Shown here: positions 8,465 through 17,256 of the stretch, one piece after another
Position numbering within the stretch: position 1 is the first letter of the stretch
Layout of the letters: each line of letters begins with the position of its first letter
NCBI GenBank assembly: GCA_040403555.1
Contig: JBBAKN010000002.1
Coordinates: 310,001 to 374,000, forward strand
DNA length: 64,000 bases
Reading direction: 5' to 3'
Origin: JAIPAN01 sp040403555
GTDB lineage: Bacteria; Bacteroidota; Bacteroidia; Sphingobacteriales; Sphingobacteriaceae
Notes under the pieces: generated by a model
Databases searched by the model: none
Told to the model about the DNA's origin: nothing
The model's input: the letters and a program-made list of their open reading frames with translations, nothing else
Made by a program: the position numbers and the translations under genes

Positions 8465-9564
8465 TATCCATCCAATTCTAAAGTAGCCGCATTTAAAGCA
8501 GAGCCTATTACTTGGTGCATATCATAATAGCGGTATTCTGCCAATCGACCACCAAAAATAACATTTTGCTCGGCTTTAGCTGAGGCTTTATAGTGATTAA
8601 AAATACGGGTATTCTCATCGTTATTTATTGGATAATATGGCTCAGAGCTATTACTTGCTAATAAGGGATACTCATAAGTAATTACCGTTTTTTCTTGGCT
8701 GCCAAATTCGAAATGTTTATGTTCGATGATACGAGTATAGGGCGTTTCGGCATCAGTAAAATTAACAACCGCATTGCCTTGGTAATTTGCTTGATCTAGC
8801 ACTTGGGTTTCAAATTTTAAGCCCCTATAGGCCAATTCTCCAAAACGATAATTAAAGTATTCGTCTATTTTTCCGGTATAAACTATTTTTTTTGCTATTG
8901 ATTCAAAATAAGCCCGATCGGCAAAAAAATCAGTACCTGTTCTTACTTCTATCCCAGCCAAAAGTCCATCTATAATTTTATTATATCCACCGATAGGAAT
9001 ACCCTGATATGTATCATTGAAATAGTTATTATCGAAAGTAAAACGAACCGGCAGCCTTTTGATAATAAATGCGGGTAGCTCTTTAGCACTTAAGCCCCAT
9101 TGTTTTTCGGTATAATGTTTAATCAGCTTTTCGTAGATATCGGGGCCAACCAATAGAAGGGCCTGTTCTTCTAGATTTGAGGGTTGGCTAAAGGGCAAGT
9201 TTTTAATCTGCTCAGCAATTTTAGCTTTGGCTTCTGCCGGGGTTTTAACCCCCCACAGTTGGTAGAACGTATTCATATTAAAAGGCAGATTGTACAAGGT
9301 GCCTTTATAATTGGCTAGGGGAGAATTGGTATATCGATTAAATTCTGCGAATTGATTTACATAATCCCAAATAGCTTTATCATTGGTATGAAAAATATGG
9401 GCGCCATACCAATGTACGTTTATACCTTCTACGGTCTTACAATACACGTTGCCCCCTCTATGATCACGTTTATCTATCACCAGGCATTTTTTTCCCTTTT
9501 TAGCAGCCTCATGCGCAAATACCGACCCATAAATACCCGAACCAACAATTAAATAATCGTACAT
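8464..9564 (-). CDS. glf: UDP-galactopyranose mutase
   Basis: A 366-residue flavoenzyme that turns UDP-galactopyranose into UDP-galactofuranose, the donor for galactofuranose in surface polysaccharides. The N-terminus has the FAD-binding dinucleotide motif YLIVGSGIYGSVFAHEAAKK and then VIDKRDHRGGNVY. Other family segments are WYGAHIFHTNDKAIWDYVNQ, YTEKQWGLSAKELP, IPIGGYNKIIDGLL and the C-terminal IFGGRLAEYRYYDMHQVIGS. Length is typical. Its presence strongly suggests that the product of the surrounding glycosyltransferase genes contains galactofuranose. Confidence 0.96.
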   Translation of the reverse strand: MYDYLIVGSGIYGSVFAHEAAKKGKKCLVIDKRDHRGGNVYCKTVEGINVHWYGAHIFHTNDKAIWDYVNQFAEFNRYTNSPLANYKGTLYNLPFNMNTFYQLWGVKTPAEAKAKIAEQIKNLPFSQPSNLEEQALLLVGPDIYEKLIKHYTEKQWGLSAKELPAFIIKRLPVRFTFDNNYFNDTYQGIPIGGYNKIIDGLLAGIEVRTGTDFFADRAYFESIAKKIVYTGKIDEYFNYRFGELAYRGLKFETQVLDQANYQGNAVVNFTDAETPYTRIIEHKHFEFGSQEKTVITYEYPLLASNSSEPYYPINNDENTRIFNHYKASAKAEQNVIFGGRLAEYRYYDMHQVIGSALNAATLELDG

Positions 9565-9570
9565 ACTAGT

Positions 9571-10383
9571 TTAAATTTTATATCCCTTTTTGGGTTTAAA
9601 TACTTTATAAAACTGTCTGGCAAGAAATAACATGGGTAGCGTATTGAAAAACACATTTCCAAAAAAGTTGCCAGAAATATAAAAACGGGTAATGGTGGTG
9701 GAAATAAACCTTCCTCTAAACGCTCTTTTATATTTATTAATCACTGATTTTCGAATCTCATAGAAGCTGCTATCCGCATTCCCATCACTCTTATGTATTA
9801 AATTAAAATCTATTATATATGCTGTATAACCTAATATATTCGCTATAATGCAAAGATCTGCCCCATATAAGTGGAATCCCTTTAGGTCTGAAGATAGAGA
9901 CAAATTTGCTTTGTTTTTGATGAGTATGAAGTTCTCATCAACTGTAATAGCTTTTAGTGGCAAATTGTTCTCATGAAGTTTATTCCCTGAGTTCTGGGTA
10001 AGATGCATGGCAAGATATTTTAGGTTAATGCCCCCAGCGTTACCTAATACTGCCCAATTCGGGTCTTTAGTGGTAATAGTGTCAATTTGATCATTCAAGG
10101 CAGTAATTCCTGCATCGTGCAAAAGAATGTCTTGATGACATACAATGATAAACTCACCACTTGCCTTTCTCAAAAATAAATTTATTCCCTCAAATGCTTC
10201 AAAGGTATTTTCTTTGGCATTATCTATATACAAATATTCACATTGCTGTGTATCAAAGCCTGCCGCAATAAATGAGTTAACCATTTCTTGATACTCATCG
10301 GGCTTAGAGACTAAAGTACAGATTGAATACCTGTACGGAAAGATTTCATTCTTACTAAATTTGGTAATAAATTGCTTTTTCAT
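9571..10383 (-). CDS. GT-A type glycosyltransferase-like protein
   Basis: A 270-residue protein between the ABC exporter and glf genes, with one base between it and the exporter gene. It has the layout of a short GT-A glycosyltransferase: YSICTLVSKPDEYQEMVNSF at the start, then GEFIIVCHQDILLHD near residue 90, where HQDI replaces the classical DxD, and later GFHLYGADLCIIANILGYTA and LIHKSDG. This resembles the Glyco_tranf_2_5 group, from memory. The C-terminus has a hydrophobic stretch and a basic tail (KPKKGYKI), perhaps a membrane contact. The gene looks more AT-rich than its neighbours, especially near 9780-9840, as is common for recently exchanged polysaccharide genes. Acceptor and donor are unknown. 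Confidence 0.65.
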   Translation of the reverse strand: MKKQFITKFSKNEIFPYRYSICTLVSKPDEYQEMVNSFIAAGFDTQQCEYLYIDNAKENTFEAFEGINLFLRKASGEFIIVCHQDILLHDAGITALNDQIDTITTKDPNWAVLGNAGGINLKYLAMHLTQNSGNKLHENNLPLKAITVDENFILIKNKANLSLSSDLKGFHLYGADLCIIANILGYTAYIIDFNLIHKSDGNADSSFYEIRKSVINKYKRAFRGRFISTTITRFYISGNFFGNVFFNTLPMLFLARQFYKVFKPKKGYKI

Positions 10384-12204
10384 CTAATCATTAAATACTT
10401 GCATATCTATTAGTTTTTGGTACAAGCCTTTTTGTTTCATAAGTTCTTGGTGAGTACCGCTTTCTGTGATTTTTCCCCCCTCTAATACCACAATTTTATC
10501 GGCCCGTTGAATGGTACTTAAACGGTGAGCGATGACCAAAGAGGTGCGATTTTCCATTAATTTATTAAGGGCATCTTGCACCAATTTTTCCGATTCAGTA
10601 TCTAGTGCCGAAGTGGCTTCGTCTAAAAGCATAATAGGTGGATTGGCCAATACCGCTCGGGCAATACACAAACGCTGGCGCTGGCCGCCCGAAAGTTTTA
10701 AACCCCGATCGCCAATATTGGATTCATAGCCTTGCTCGATTTCTTGAATAAAATCGTGTGCATTGGCAATTTTAGCAGCAGCAATTACTTCTGCTTCCGT
10801 GGCATTTGGTCTGCCAAAGGCAATGTTATTAAAAATGGTATCGTTAAAAAGTACCGAATCTTGATTTACTACACCCATTTGGGAACGAATGCTATCCATT
10901 TTAAGGGTTTGTATATCCACTCCATCAAACAAAATCTGTCCTTGCTGCGGATCAATAAATCGAGGAATTAAATCCATTAAGGTTGATTTACCACCACCCG
11001 ATGGCCCCACTAAAGCAACCATTTTACCAGCGGGAATACTTAAACTAATGTCTTTTAAAATAGTTCGATTACCATACGAGAAGGATATGTTTTTACATTC
11101 GATGCTGCTTGTAAAGACTGGAGCAGATGGTGCATTCGGTATATCGTTTACTTCTGAAGAGGTATCAATAAGTGCCAAAACCCGTTCGCCGGCAGCAATA
11201 CCTTGGTGTATTTGGCTGAAGGAGTCTGTGATAGCTTTGGCCGGACGCATCACTTGAGAAAACAAAGCAATATAGGCGATAAATGCTGGTGCTTCTAAGC
11301 CCTTATCCCCCGATAAAATAAGGTAACCACCATACAATACAATACCACAAACTACCATTACACCTAAAGTTTCTGATACCGGCGATGCCAACTGCTGCCT
11401 GCGGGCCATAGAGCGTAATAAGCCAGTATAGCGTTTATTTTCGGTATTAAATTTTTCTTTTACCACTTGGGTGGCATTAAATGCTTTGATAATTTTTATA
11501 CCCGATAAAGCCTCATCCAAAAAGCTAATCATACTGCTTAACGATTCTTGAGCGGCAACGGCTTGTTGACGCAAGCGTTTCACCAAGCGTGCAATTACCA
11601 AACCCGAAACCGGAATAATTAACAAAGCAAAAAAGGTGAGTTTTGCCGAAATTAAAAACAACATTATAATGTAGGCAATCAGTTGAACGGGTTCTTTAAA
11701 AACCACCAAAAGCGTGCTAGTTACGGAGTATTGTACCACTTGCACATCCGACGATACTTTAGACATGATATCCCCTTTTCGTTCGTTGTTGAAATAGCCT
11801 AAATGAAGATTCATCACACTATCGAATACCGATTTCCGAAGATTTAATAGCGTATGCGCCCGTAAATTTTCCATAATACGCTGAGAGAGGTAACGGAAAA
11901 TATTAGCCAACACCACCGAGCCAATAATACAGGCACAAACGATTTGCAAAGCACCCCAAGTGCCATATAAATCGATGGCTATTTGAATGTAGTATTTAAA
12001 TTGTGCCATAATATCCCAACTAGAAGTAGGCGGGACCAATACTTTCGATTTCCCATTCTGAAAAAACAAAGTTTCCAAAAGAGGGGCCAACAAGGCTAAA
12101 TTGAGGGTATTGAAAATTATAGACAGTATGGTGGTAAAAATATACGGTAGCGCAAATTTTTCAATAGGTTTAGCGAAAGAAAGTAGGCGAAAATAGGTTT
12201 TCAT
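10384..12204 (-). CDS. ABC exporter, fused permease and ATPase (MsbA-like)
   Basis: A 606-residue half-transporter that should work as a homodimer in the inner membrane. Residues of about 1-330 hold six membrane helices, with LLAPLLETLFF in the first loop. The C-terminal ATPase has Walker A GPSGGGKST near 401, signature LSGGQRQR near 505, Walker B IMLLDEATSALD near 522 and the switch His in IAHRLSTI. The family exports lipid A, lipid-linked oligosaccharides or drugs. Its place between glycosyltransferase genes suggests a lipid-linked glycan or lipopolysaccharide precursor. It could also be a general MsbA for lipid A. Confidence 0.92.
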   Translation of the reverse strand: MKTYFRLLSFAKPIEKFALPYIFTTILSIIFNTLNLALLAPLLETLFFQNGKSKVLVPPTSSWDIMAQFKYYIQIAIDLYGTWGALQIVCACIIGSVVLANIFRYLSQRIMENLRAHTLLNLRKSVFDSVMNLHLGYFNNERKGDIMSKVSSDVQVVQYSVTSTLLVVFKEPVQLIAYIIMLFLISAKLTFFALLIIPVSGLVIARLVKRLRQQAVAAQESLSSMISFLDEALSGIKIIKAFNATQVVKEKFNTENKRYTGLLRSMARRQQLASPVSETLGVMVVCGIVLYGGYLILSGDKGLEAPAFIAYIALFSQVMRPAKAITDSFSQIHQGIAAGERVLALIDTSSEVNDIPNAPSAPVFTSSIECKNISFSYGNRTILKDISLSIPAGKMVALVGPSGGGKSTLMDLIPRFIDPQQGQILFDGVDIQTLKMDSIRSQMGVVNQDSVLFNDTIFNNIAFGRPNATEAEVIAAAKIANAHDFIQEIEQGYESNIGDRGLKLSGGQRQRLCIARAVLANPPIMLLDEATSALDTESEKLVQDALNKLMENRTSLVIAHRLSTIQRADKIVVLEGGKITESGTHQELMKQKGLYQKLIDMQVFND

Positions 12205-12264
12205 GTATTTTGTTTACGGCGTAAAGTTACACTTTTGCTCGAATGTACTTTAAAGGAATTTGGC

Positions 12265-13260
12265 TTAGGCTTCTCCCTTGCCAGATTGTACATCTTGCCC
12301 CGCTAAAAGTACCTTCATTTCTTGTTGAACATCTGCTAAACTACGGGTGCTTTGGTGTTTTTGCTGCAAGGCCAAAAAGCGGGTCTTTGCACTTTTAATC
12401 TCTCCAGAAAGGGCGAAAAATTTCTTTAAAGAACTATAAAAATAAAAATTTCCAAAGAGCCACATTACGCAAGTTTCTAAGAGGGTCCGCAAGTACCAAC
12501 CTAGCTTTTGTACACCCGATAGGTGTAAAGCATGAACCATTAGCTTGTTTCTAAAATAAATACCCTTTACCCAGTTTTTAGTTCGGTAATTTTTAGTAGT
12601 GGCTGAATGATCGTGTAAACAAAAGCGATCGGGGTAGTAATAACACTTCCAACCTAGGCGCCATGCTCGTAAGCCTAAATCAAAATCCTCGTAATAAAAT
12701 GGAGAAAAGCTTACATTAAAGCCTGCTAGAGCTTTTAATTTTTCGGCATCTATTAGGGCATTTGCACCAGATAGGTAAGCCGTTGGAATAGGTGCCGAAG
12801 GATTTACAATATGAAAAAAAGTATTGGGTTTTAGCTTTCCCCATTGTAGCCTAAAACTGCGGGCACTGTCTTGTATTTCTCCGTTTTTGGCTCCCCTAAT
12901 TTGGGCCATAACCCCAAAGGTGTCAGCTTGTTTAAAATAGTCAAATTGGCCGTCTAAATAATTCTCAGGCAATTGAATATCTGTATTTAACAGTAAAATA
13001 TAAGCGTTTTTGGCTTGCTGTATGCCCACATTACAGGTAGCAGAAAAGCCAGTGTTTTTTTCTTTTATAAGAAGTTTTACTTCGGGGTATTTTTTCTGAA
13101 GAAAGGCTACCGAATCATCCGTAGAGCAATCATCTACCACTAAAACTTCATAAGAAATAGCAGCGTGTTCCAAGGCAGCAAACACCGAAGGCAAATTAGC
13201 TTGCAAAAGGTTTTTGCCGTTATAATTCGGAATAATTACAGAAATACTAGCTGCCTTCAT
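12265..13260 (-). CDS. family 2 glycosyltransferase
   Basis: A 331-residue GT-A enzyme, first gene of the minus-strand polysaccharide operon. The N-terminus is ISVIIPNYNGKNLLQANLPS, followed by EVLVVDDCSTDDSVAFLQKK and LLLNTDIQLPENYLDG, which carry the nucleotide-sugar and metal-binding Asp residues. PFYYEDFDLGLRAWRLGWKC supplies the ED motif expected for the catalytic base. The architecture is like rhamnosyl- or galactofuranosyltransferases of surface glycans. A hydrophobic segment near 245-275 may attach it to the membrane. An in-frame TTG at 13278 would add six residues but lies inside a promoter-like box, so the ATG at 13260 is preferred. Confidence 0.9.
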   Translation of the reverse strand: MKAASISVIIPNYNGKNLLQANLPSVFAALEHAAISYEVLVVDDCSTDDSVAFLQKKYPEVKLLIKEKNTGFSATCNVGIQQAKNAYILLLNTDIQLPENYLDGQFDYFKQADTFGVMAQIRGAKNGEIQDSARSFRLQWGKLKPNTFFHIVNPSAPIPTAYLSGANALIDAEKLKALAGFNVSFSPFYYEDFDLGLRAWRLGWKCYYYPDRFCLHDHSATTKNYRTKNWVKGIYFRNKLMVHALHLSGVQKLGWYLRTLLETCVMWLFGNFYFYSSLKKFFALSGEIKSAKTRFLALQQKHQSTRSLADVQQEMKVLLAGQDVQSGKGEA

Positions 13261-13275
13261 AGGAACGTAAAGGTA

Positions 13276-13283
13276 CAAATATA
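13276..13283 (-). promoter_or_regulatory. candidate -7 box of the polysaccharide operon
   Basis: On the minus strand this reads TATATTTG, matching TAnnTTTG, and ends 15 bases before the ATG at 13260. No good -33 element is seen. It is the only promoter-like box upstream of the five-gene operon. Confidence 0.4.
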
Positions 13284-13346
13284 CCTGCTAACGCATTATT
13301 CAGTGAATGATTTTGGAATGCAAATAAAAAACGTGTTTTTTGTAAG

Positions 13347-14222
13347 ATGCTAATGGGTGGTAAAACAGATTTTAAAGAGTTATCGAGAGCCCTGAGCTTG
13401 GTAGAAAATAGCGTAGTGGGCTATCGCGATATCTTGCTTGGGCTAAAGCCAAATGCTACGCCCATTATTGGGATTACCGGCCCCCCGGGAGCGGGCAAAA
13501 GTACCTTGGTAAATGCCCTGCTAAATCACTGGAGTGACCAAGGAAAATATGTTGCTGTATTGGCCATAGACCCCACTTCTCCTTTCAATTTAGGTTCTTT
13601 GCTCGGCGATCGAATTCGAATGGCCGAACAATTTACTAAACCTAACATATTCATTCGTTCCTTAGCTACACGTGGTTCTTTGGGTGGTTTATCTACCAAA
13701 ACCATCGAGTTGGCCGATGTATTGCGCTCGGCAGGTTTCGATTATATTTTGGTGGAAACGGTTGGTGTTGGCCAATCGGAAGTGGAAATTGCCGGTTTAG
13801 CCGATATTACGTTAGTGGTATTGGTTCCCGAAGCCGGCGATGAGATTCAAGGAATAAAATCGGGTTTAATGGAAATTGCCGATGCATTTGTGGTAAACAA
13901 AGCCGACCGCGAAGGAGCCGATACGTTTGCCAACACCTTGAAAAAATTAAGTCAGCAAAAAGCAGAGCCCATACCGGTGTTAAGCACCGTGGCTAGCAAA
14001 GAAAAAGGTATTGAAGAACTCATTGCCTTTATAGATCAGTTTGAGAAAACACCCTCAACTAAAAAACAACATCTATTGGGACAAAAAGCCTGGCAATTGC
14101 TGCAACAAAAACTTACGGCAGGCCTAAACAAAAAACAGCTCCAACAAGATCTTGCTGAAGCTGTTCAAAAAAGTGATTTTAATCTCTACCAGTTTATAGA
14201 TAACTGGACTAGCCGTTCATAA
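13347..14222 (+). CDS. meaB: MeaB/ArgK-family G3E GTPase (methylmalonyl-CoA mutase chaperone)
   Basis: A 291-residue GTPase that protects and reloads the cobalamin cofactor of methylmalonyl-CoA mutase. Motifs include Walker A GITGPPGAGKSTLVNALL near residue 45, AIDPTSPFNLGSLLGDRIRM, FIRSLATRGSLGGLS, and ILVETVGVGQSEVEIAGLAD, followed by NKAD as the guanine-specificity motif. All are typical of MeaB. The mutase genes are not in the window. A second in-frame ATG at 13353 is an alternative start. The gene converges on the M24 peptidase gene, and their last 14 bases overlap. Confidence 0.93.
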   Translation: MLMGGKTDFKELSRALSLVENSVVGYRDILLGLKPNATPIIGITGPPGAGKSTLVNALLNHWSDQGKYVAVLAIDPTSPFNLGSLLGDRIRMAEQFTKPNIFIRSLATRGSLGGLSTKTIELADVLRSAGFDYILVETVGVGQSEVEIAGLADITLVVLVPEAGDEIQGIKSGLMEIADAFVVNKADREGADTFANTLKKLSQQKAEPIPVLSTVASKEKGIEELIAFIDQFEKTPSTKKQHLLGQKAWQLLQQKLTAGLNKKQLQQDLAEAVQKSDFNLYQFIDNWTSRS

Positions 14223-15498
14223 TATCTTCCAACTCTTCTACCTCTACCGGTATATCGGCCATTAAATCAATATTGCCATTTTTAGTGATTAAAATATTGT
14301 TCTCAATACGAATACCCAAACCTTCTTCGGGAATGTAAATACCAGGTTCACAAGTTAAAATATTGCCCTCTTCAAAGGCTTTATAACGGCTGGAAAAATC
14401 GTGCACATCAATACCCAAATGATGCGAAGTACCATGCATAAAGTATTTTTTATAAAGCGGTGCCGCTGGGTTTTGTTTGGCTACAGCTTGCTTATCTAAC
14501 AAACCCAGCCCAATTAATTCGGACTCCATAATGCGGCCTACTTCATCGTGGTATTCGTTCCAAATAGTACCAGCAACTAATAATTTTGTGGCAGCTCTCA
14601 TTACCCTTAATACCGCATTGTAAACTGCTTTTTGACGGGGATAAAACCTACCGCTTACGGGAATAGACCGACTCATATCCGCATTGTAATTGGCGTATTC
14701 GGCACCAAAATCAAACAAAATAACATCGCCGGCTTTGCACACTTGATTATTATCGTTGTAATGCAAAATATTGGCATTGGGGCCCGATGCAATAATGGGG
14801 TTATAGGCATGTCCGGTGGCTCTCTGGCGAATAAATTCGTGTATAATTTCGGCCTCAATTTCATATTCGCTTACACCCGGCTTGGTAAACTTTAAAACCC
14901 GAACAAAGGCATCACGGGTAATTTCACACGCTTTTTTGGTCAATTGAACCTCAATTTCCGATTTTACGGGTCGTAAATCACGCAATATTAAAGCACTACG
15001 TTCATACTGATGCAAAGGATAGCGCTCCTTTAATTGCTGTATAAAACGTAAATCGCGATAAGGCACTTCATACACCGAACGGTCGTTCTCATTAGTATTT
15101 AAATAGATGTTTTCGGCATAGTGAATGATTGACTGCAACACACTCCAAAACTCATCAAGCCAAAAAACTTGTTCCAAACCCGAAGCCTTTTTAGCATCTT
15201 CTTTGGTGTATTTATGGCCTTCCCAGACTTTAATATGCTCGTTGGTTTGGCGTAAAAAAAGCACCTCTCTGTATAGTGGATTAGGGCAATCTGGGAATAG
15301 CATTAAAATACTTTGCTCTTGATCTATGCCACTTAAATAATATAAATCTGGGTTTTGCTTAAAGGCAAAATTTTGATCGCCGCTACGCAACTGCTCATCA
15401 TTCGCATTAAAAATAGCTATCGATTTAGGTTTTAAGCGCTGGGCAAAATTTTTCCGATTAAGCATGAATAAACTAGCATCAGGGGCTATATATTTCAT
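14209..15498 (-). CDS. pepP: Xaa-Pro aminopeptidase (M24B, aminopeptidase P)
   Basis: A 429-residue cytoplasmic metallopeptidase that removes an N-terminal residue before proline. The N-terminal AMP_N domain spans about 1-150 (FAFKQNPDLYYLSGIDQEQS). The pita-bread catalytic domain follows, with metal ligands in ILFDFGAEYANYNADMSRS, HGTSHHLGIDVHD, LTCEPGIYIPEEG and IRIENNILIT. Length and ligands are normal. It stands alone on its strand and its end overlaps meaB by 14 bases. Confidence 0.95.
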   Translation of the reverse strand: MKYIAPDASLFMLNRKNFAQRLKPKSIAIFNANDEQLRSGDQNFAFKQNPDLYYLSGIDQEQSILMLFPDCPNPLYREVLFLRQTNEHIKVWEGHKYTKEDAKKASGLEQVFWLDEFWSVLQSIIHYAENIYLNTNENDRSVYEVPYRDLRFIQQLKERYPLHQYERSALILRDLRPVKSEIEVQLTKKACEITRDAFVRVLKFTKPGVSEYEIEAEIIHEFIRQRATGHAYNPIIASGPNANILHYNDNNQVCKAGDVILFDFGAEYANYNADMSRSIPVSGRFYPRQKAVYNAVLRVMRAATKLLVAGTIWNEYHDEVGRIMESELIGLGLLDKQAVAKQNPAAPLYKKYFMHGTSHHLGIDVHDFSSRYKAFEEGNILTCEPGIYIPEEGLGIRIENNILITKNGNIDLMADIPVEVEELEDIMNG

Positions 15499-15595
15499 AA
15501 TAATTTAATATTAACTATAATGATTTTTAGTATAATAATTTTATCTTTACACCTTGTAAGTTTCGTATACAAAACATAATGTACACATACGATGG

Positions 15596-15626
15596 TTTGC
15601 TCAAGCCAAACTTATCATTAATTTTG
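15596..15626 (+). promoter_or_regulatory. promoter of the OmpA-family gene
   Basis: TTTG (15596-15599), exactly 19 bases, then TAATTTTG (15619-15626): a full match to the Bacteroidota consensus. It predicts a leader of about 40 bases before the ATG at 15673. This is the cleanest promoter in the window. Confidence 0.75.
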
Positions 15627-15672
15627 CAAAAAAATTATACAAAAAGAAATAGTTTAACCTTAAAAAAAGAAT

Positions 15673-17034
15673 ATGATTCATTCTACATGTAAAAAAGTTG
15701 TTGCCCTCTCTATATTTATTTTGTTGGGTCTTTCTGTCGTTTCGAATGCACAAGAATCGGCCACAAGCTCAGCCCCTAAACTATTTGGTGGTAGAACCCA
15801 ATACAGAACCTGGTCGGTAGGTTTTAATCTAGGAGCTACTGCACCTAGTACCTTAGCAGGAGGTGTAAAGGATTATGCTGATGGTGATTTAAATCTTGCT
15901 TACGGTCTTTCGTTGCGCAAGCAATTGGCTCACTCATTCGGATTAGAATTCGGATTCGGAGGCGGTAAATTATCTGGAAGCACTGGTATTGGTGGCAATT
16001 TAGCTTTCGAAACCAAATTAGCTTGGACTGCAAGTTTGAGTGGCGTAGTAAACGTAGCTACCGTAGATTTCTTGAAAAGAGAAAATGCTGTAAACTTCCT
16101 TGTAAAAGCCGGATACGGAATTGCTGGATATTCATACAAGGTTACGAACGCATTAAACGTAGCTACCGATTATAAGGGTACTTATGGTGCTAGTGGTACT
16201 AAAAAATATGCCCAAGATAGATTTACTCCTGTTGGTGTAGGTGCTAAATTTAAAGTATCTAACCGCGTAAACTTCGATTTAGGATACACCATGAACTTCA
16301 TCAACACGGATAAAGTAGATGGAACTGTTGCTCCTGGAAACGATAATTGGTCTTACACTTCTGCAGGTTTAGAATTTTCTTTGGGTGCAAAAACTAAGCC
16401 AAACTTAGATTGGGTTAACCCGGTTGCCTTAATGTATGATGAATTAAAAGATCCCGCATTACGCAAAGAATTAGACGAATTGAAACAACGTGTAAGTACA
16501 TTAGAAGCTGCCGATTTATTAAAAGATAGCGATGGCGATGGTGTTGCTGACAAACTAGATAAATGCCCTAACACTGAAGCGGGTGTAAAGGTTGATGGTG
16601 GCGGTTGCCCTTTAGATACCGATAACGACGGTGTGCCAGATTCTAAAGATAGCTGCCCAACTGAAAAAGGTACTGCAGAGTTCAATGGCTGCCCAGGCTC
16701 ACCAAGTTCTTCTGCAAATGCTATTCAATTTGAGTTTAACTCATCTGTGCTAAAAACTTCTTCATACCCAGTATTAGATCAATTGTCTAATGACTTAAGA
16801 AGCAAAGTTATTTTAAAAATAGAATTGGGTGGTCACGCTTCTGAAGAAGGTACCACAGACTATAACCTACAATTATCAAAAGATCGTGCAAATGCTGTTA
16901 AAACATACTTAGTAAACTCTGGTGTTGCTGCTAGCAAAATCGTTACTAAAGGTTTTGGCGAAACTCGTCCGGTTGCTTCAAACGCCACCGAAGAAGGTCG
17001 TCAGTTAAACAGACGTGTAGAAGTTGTGAGATAA
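15673..17034 (+). CDS. OmpA-family outer-membrane protein with TSP3 repeats
   Basis: A 453-residue protein expected to span the outer membrane and bind peptidoglycan. A Sec signal peptide ends near SNAQESAT. Residues of about 30-245 form a beta-barrel-like domain with alternating aromatic strands (TQYRTWSVGFNLGATAPS). After a short coiled stretch (RKELDELKQRVSTLEAADLL) come two thrombospondin type-3 calcium-binding repeats, DSDGDGVADKLDKCP and DTDNDGVPDSKDSCP. The C-terminal OmpA domain (about 345-453) has IELGGHASEEGTTDYNLQLS and NRRVEV at the end. It is probably abundant, given its strong promoter and terminator and its solitary position. Confidence 0.93.
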   Translation: MIHSTCKKVVALSIFILLGLSVVSNAQESATSSAPKLFGGRTQYRTWSVGFNLGATAPSTLAGGVKDYADGDLNLAYGLSLRKQLAHSFGLEFGFGGGKLSGSTGIGGNLAFETKLAWTASLSGVVNVATVDFLKRENAVNFLVKAGYGIAGYSYKVTNALNVATDYKGTYGASGTKKYAQDRFTPVGVGAKFKVSNRVNFDLGYTMNFINTDKVDGTVAPGNDNWSYTSAGLEFSLGAKTKPNLDWVNPVALMYDELKDPALRKELDELKQRVSTLEAADLLKDSDGDGVADKLDKCPNTEAGVKVDGGGCPLDTDNDGVPDSKDSCPTEKGTAEFNGCPGSPSSSANAIQFEFNSSVLKTSSYPVLDQLSNDLRSKVILKIELGGHASEEGTTDYNLQLSKDRANAVKTYLVNSGVAASKIVTKGFGETRPVASNATEEGRQLNRRVEVVR

Positions 17035-17056
17035 TTCGCTTTCTTAAAACCTTCAC

Positions 17057-17097
17057 AAAAAAAGAGTCTCGGTACACAACGGGACTCTTTTTTTGTT
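17057..17097 (+). terminator. intrinsic terminator of the OmpA-family gene
   Basis: AAAAAAAGAGTC (17057-17068) pairs with GACTCTTTTTTT (17083-17094), with a 14-base loop, followed by GTTT. It lies 22 bases after the stop codon. Confidence 0.8.
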
Positions 17098-17099
17098 TA

Positions 17100-17107
17100 T
17101 ACCTTTG
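17100..17107 (+). promoter_or_regulatory. candidate -7 box for the small ORF-ridA operon
   Basis: TACCTTTG fits TAnnTTTG and sits between the upstream terminator and the ATG at 17113, with five bases between box and start codon. No -33 match is seen, so this is weak on its own. Confidence 0.3.
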
Positions 17108-17112
17108 ATACC

Positions 17113-17256
17113 ATGTATTTCTTCAGAAAAAAAGATCCGAACAGACCTGATAGTTTCAATCTAAAAGTCATGCATGCGATCAACAGCATCGCTATCTTGT
17201 TGTTTTTAGGCGGCATTATATATAAACTAATCGAGTGGATAAGTACACATGAATAA
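17113..17256 (+). CDS. 47-residue single-pass membrane peptide
   Basis: A short reading frame between the OmpA terminator and ridA. It begins MYFFRKKDPNRPDSFNLKVM, continues with the hydrophobic helix INSIAILLFLGGIIYKLI (about residues 23-40), and ends EWISTHE. The basic N-terminus suggests it stays in the cytoplasm. Its last eight bases overlap the start of ridA in another frame, a typical translational-coupling layout. The pattern of a basic KKDPN start, a NLKVMH segment and one helix resembles small Bacteroidota proteins filed as DUF6728, but that is from memory and needs a search. Its function is unknown. Confidence 0.65.
   Translation: MYFFRKKDPNRPDSFNLKVMHAINSIAILLFLGGIIYKLIEWISTHE

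Noticed and set aside
16510..16680. Possible short tandem repeat array in the OmpA-family gene
   Set aside because: It encodes two ordinary thrombospondin type-3 calcium-binding repeats.
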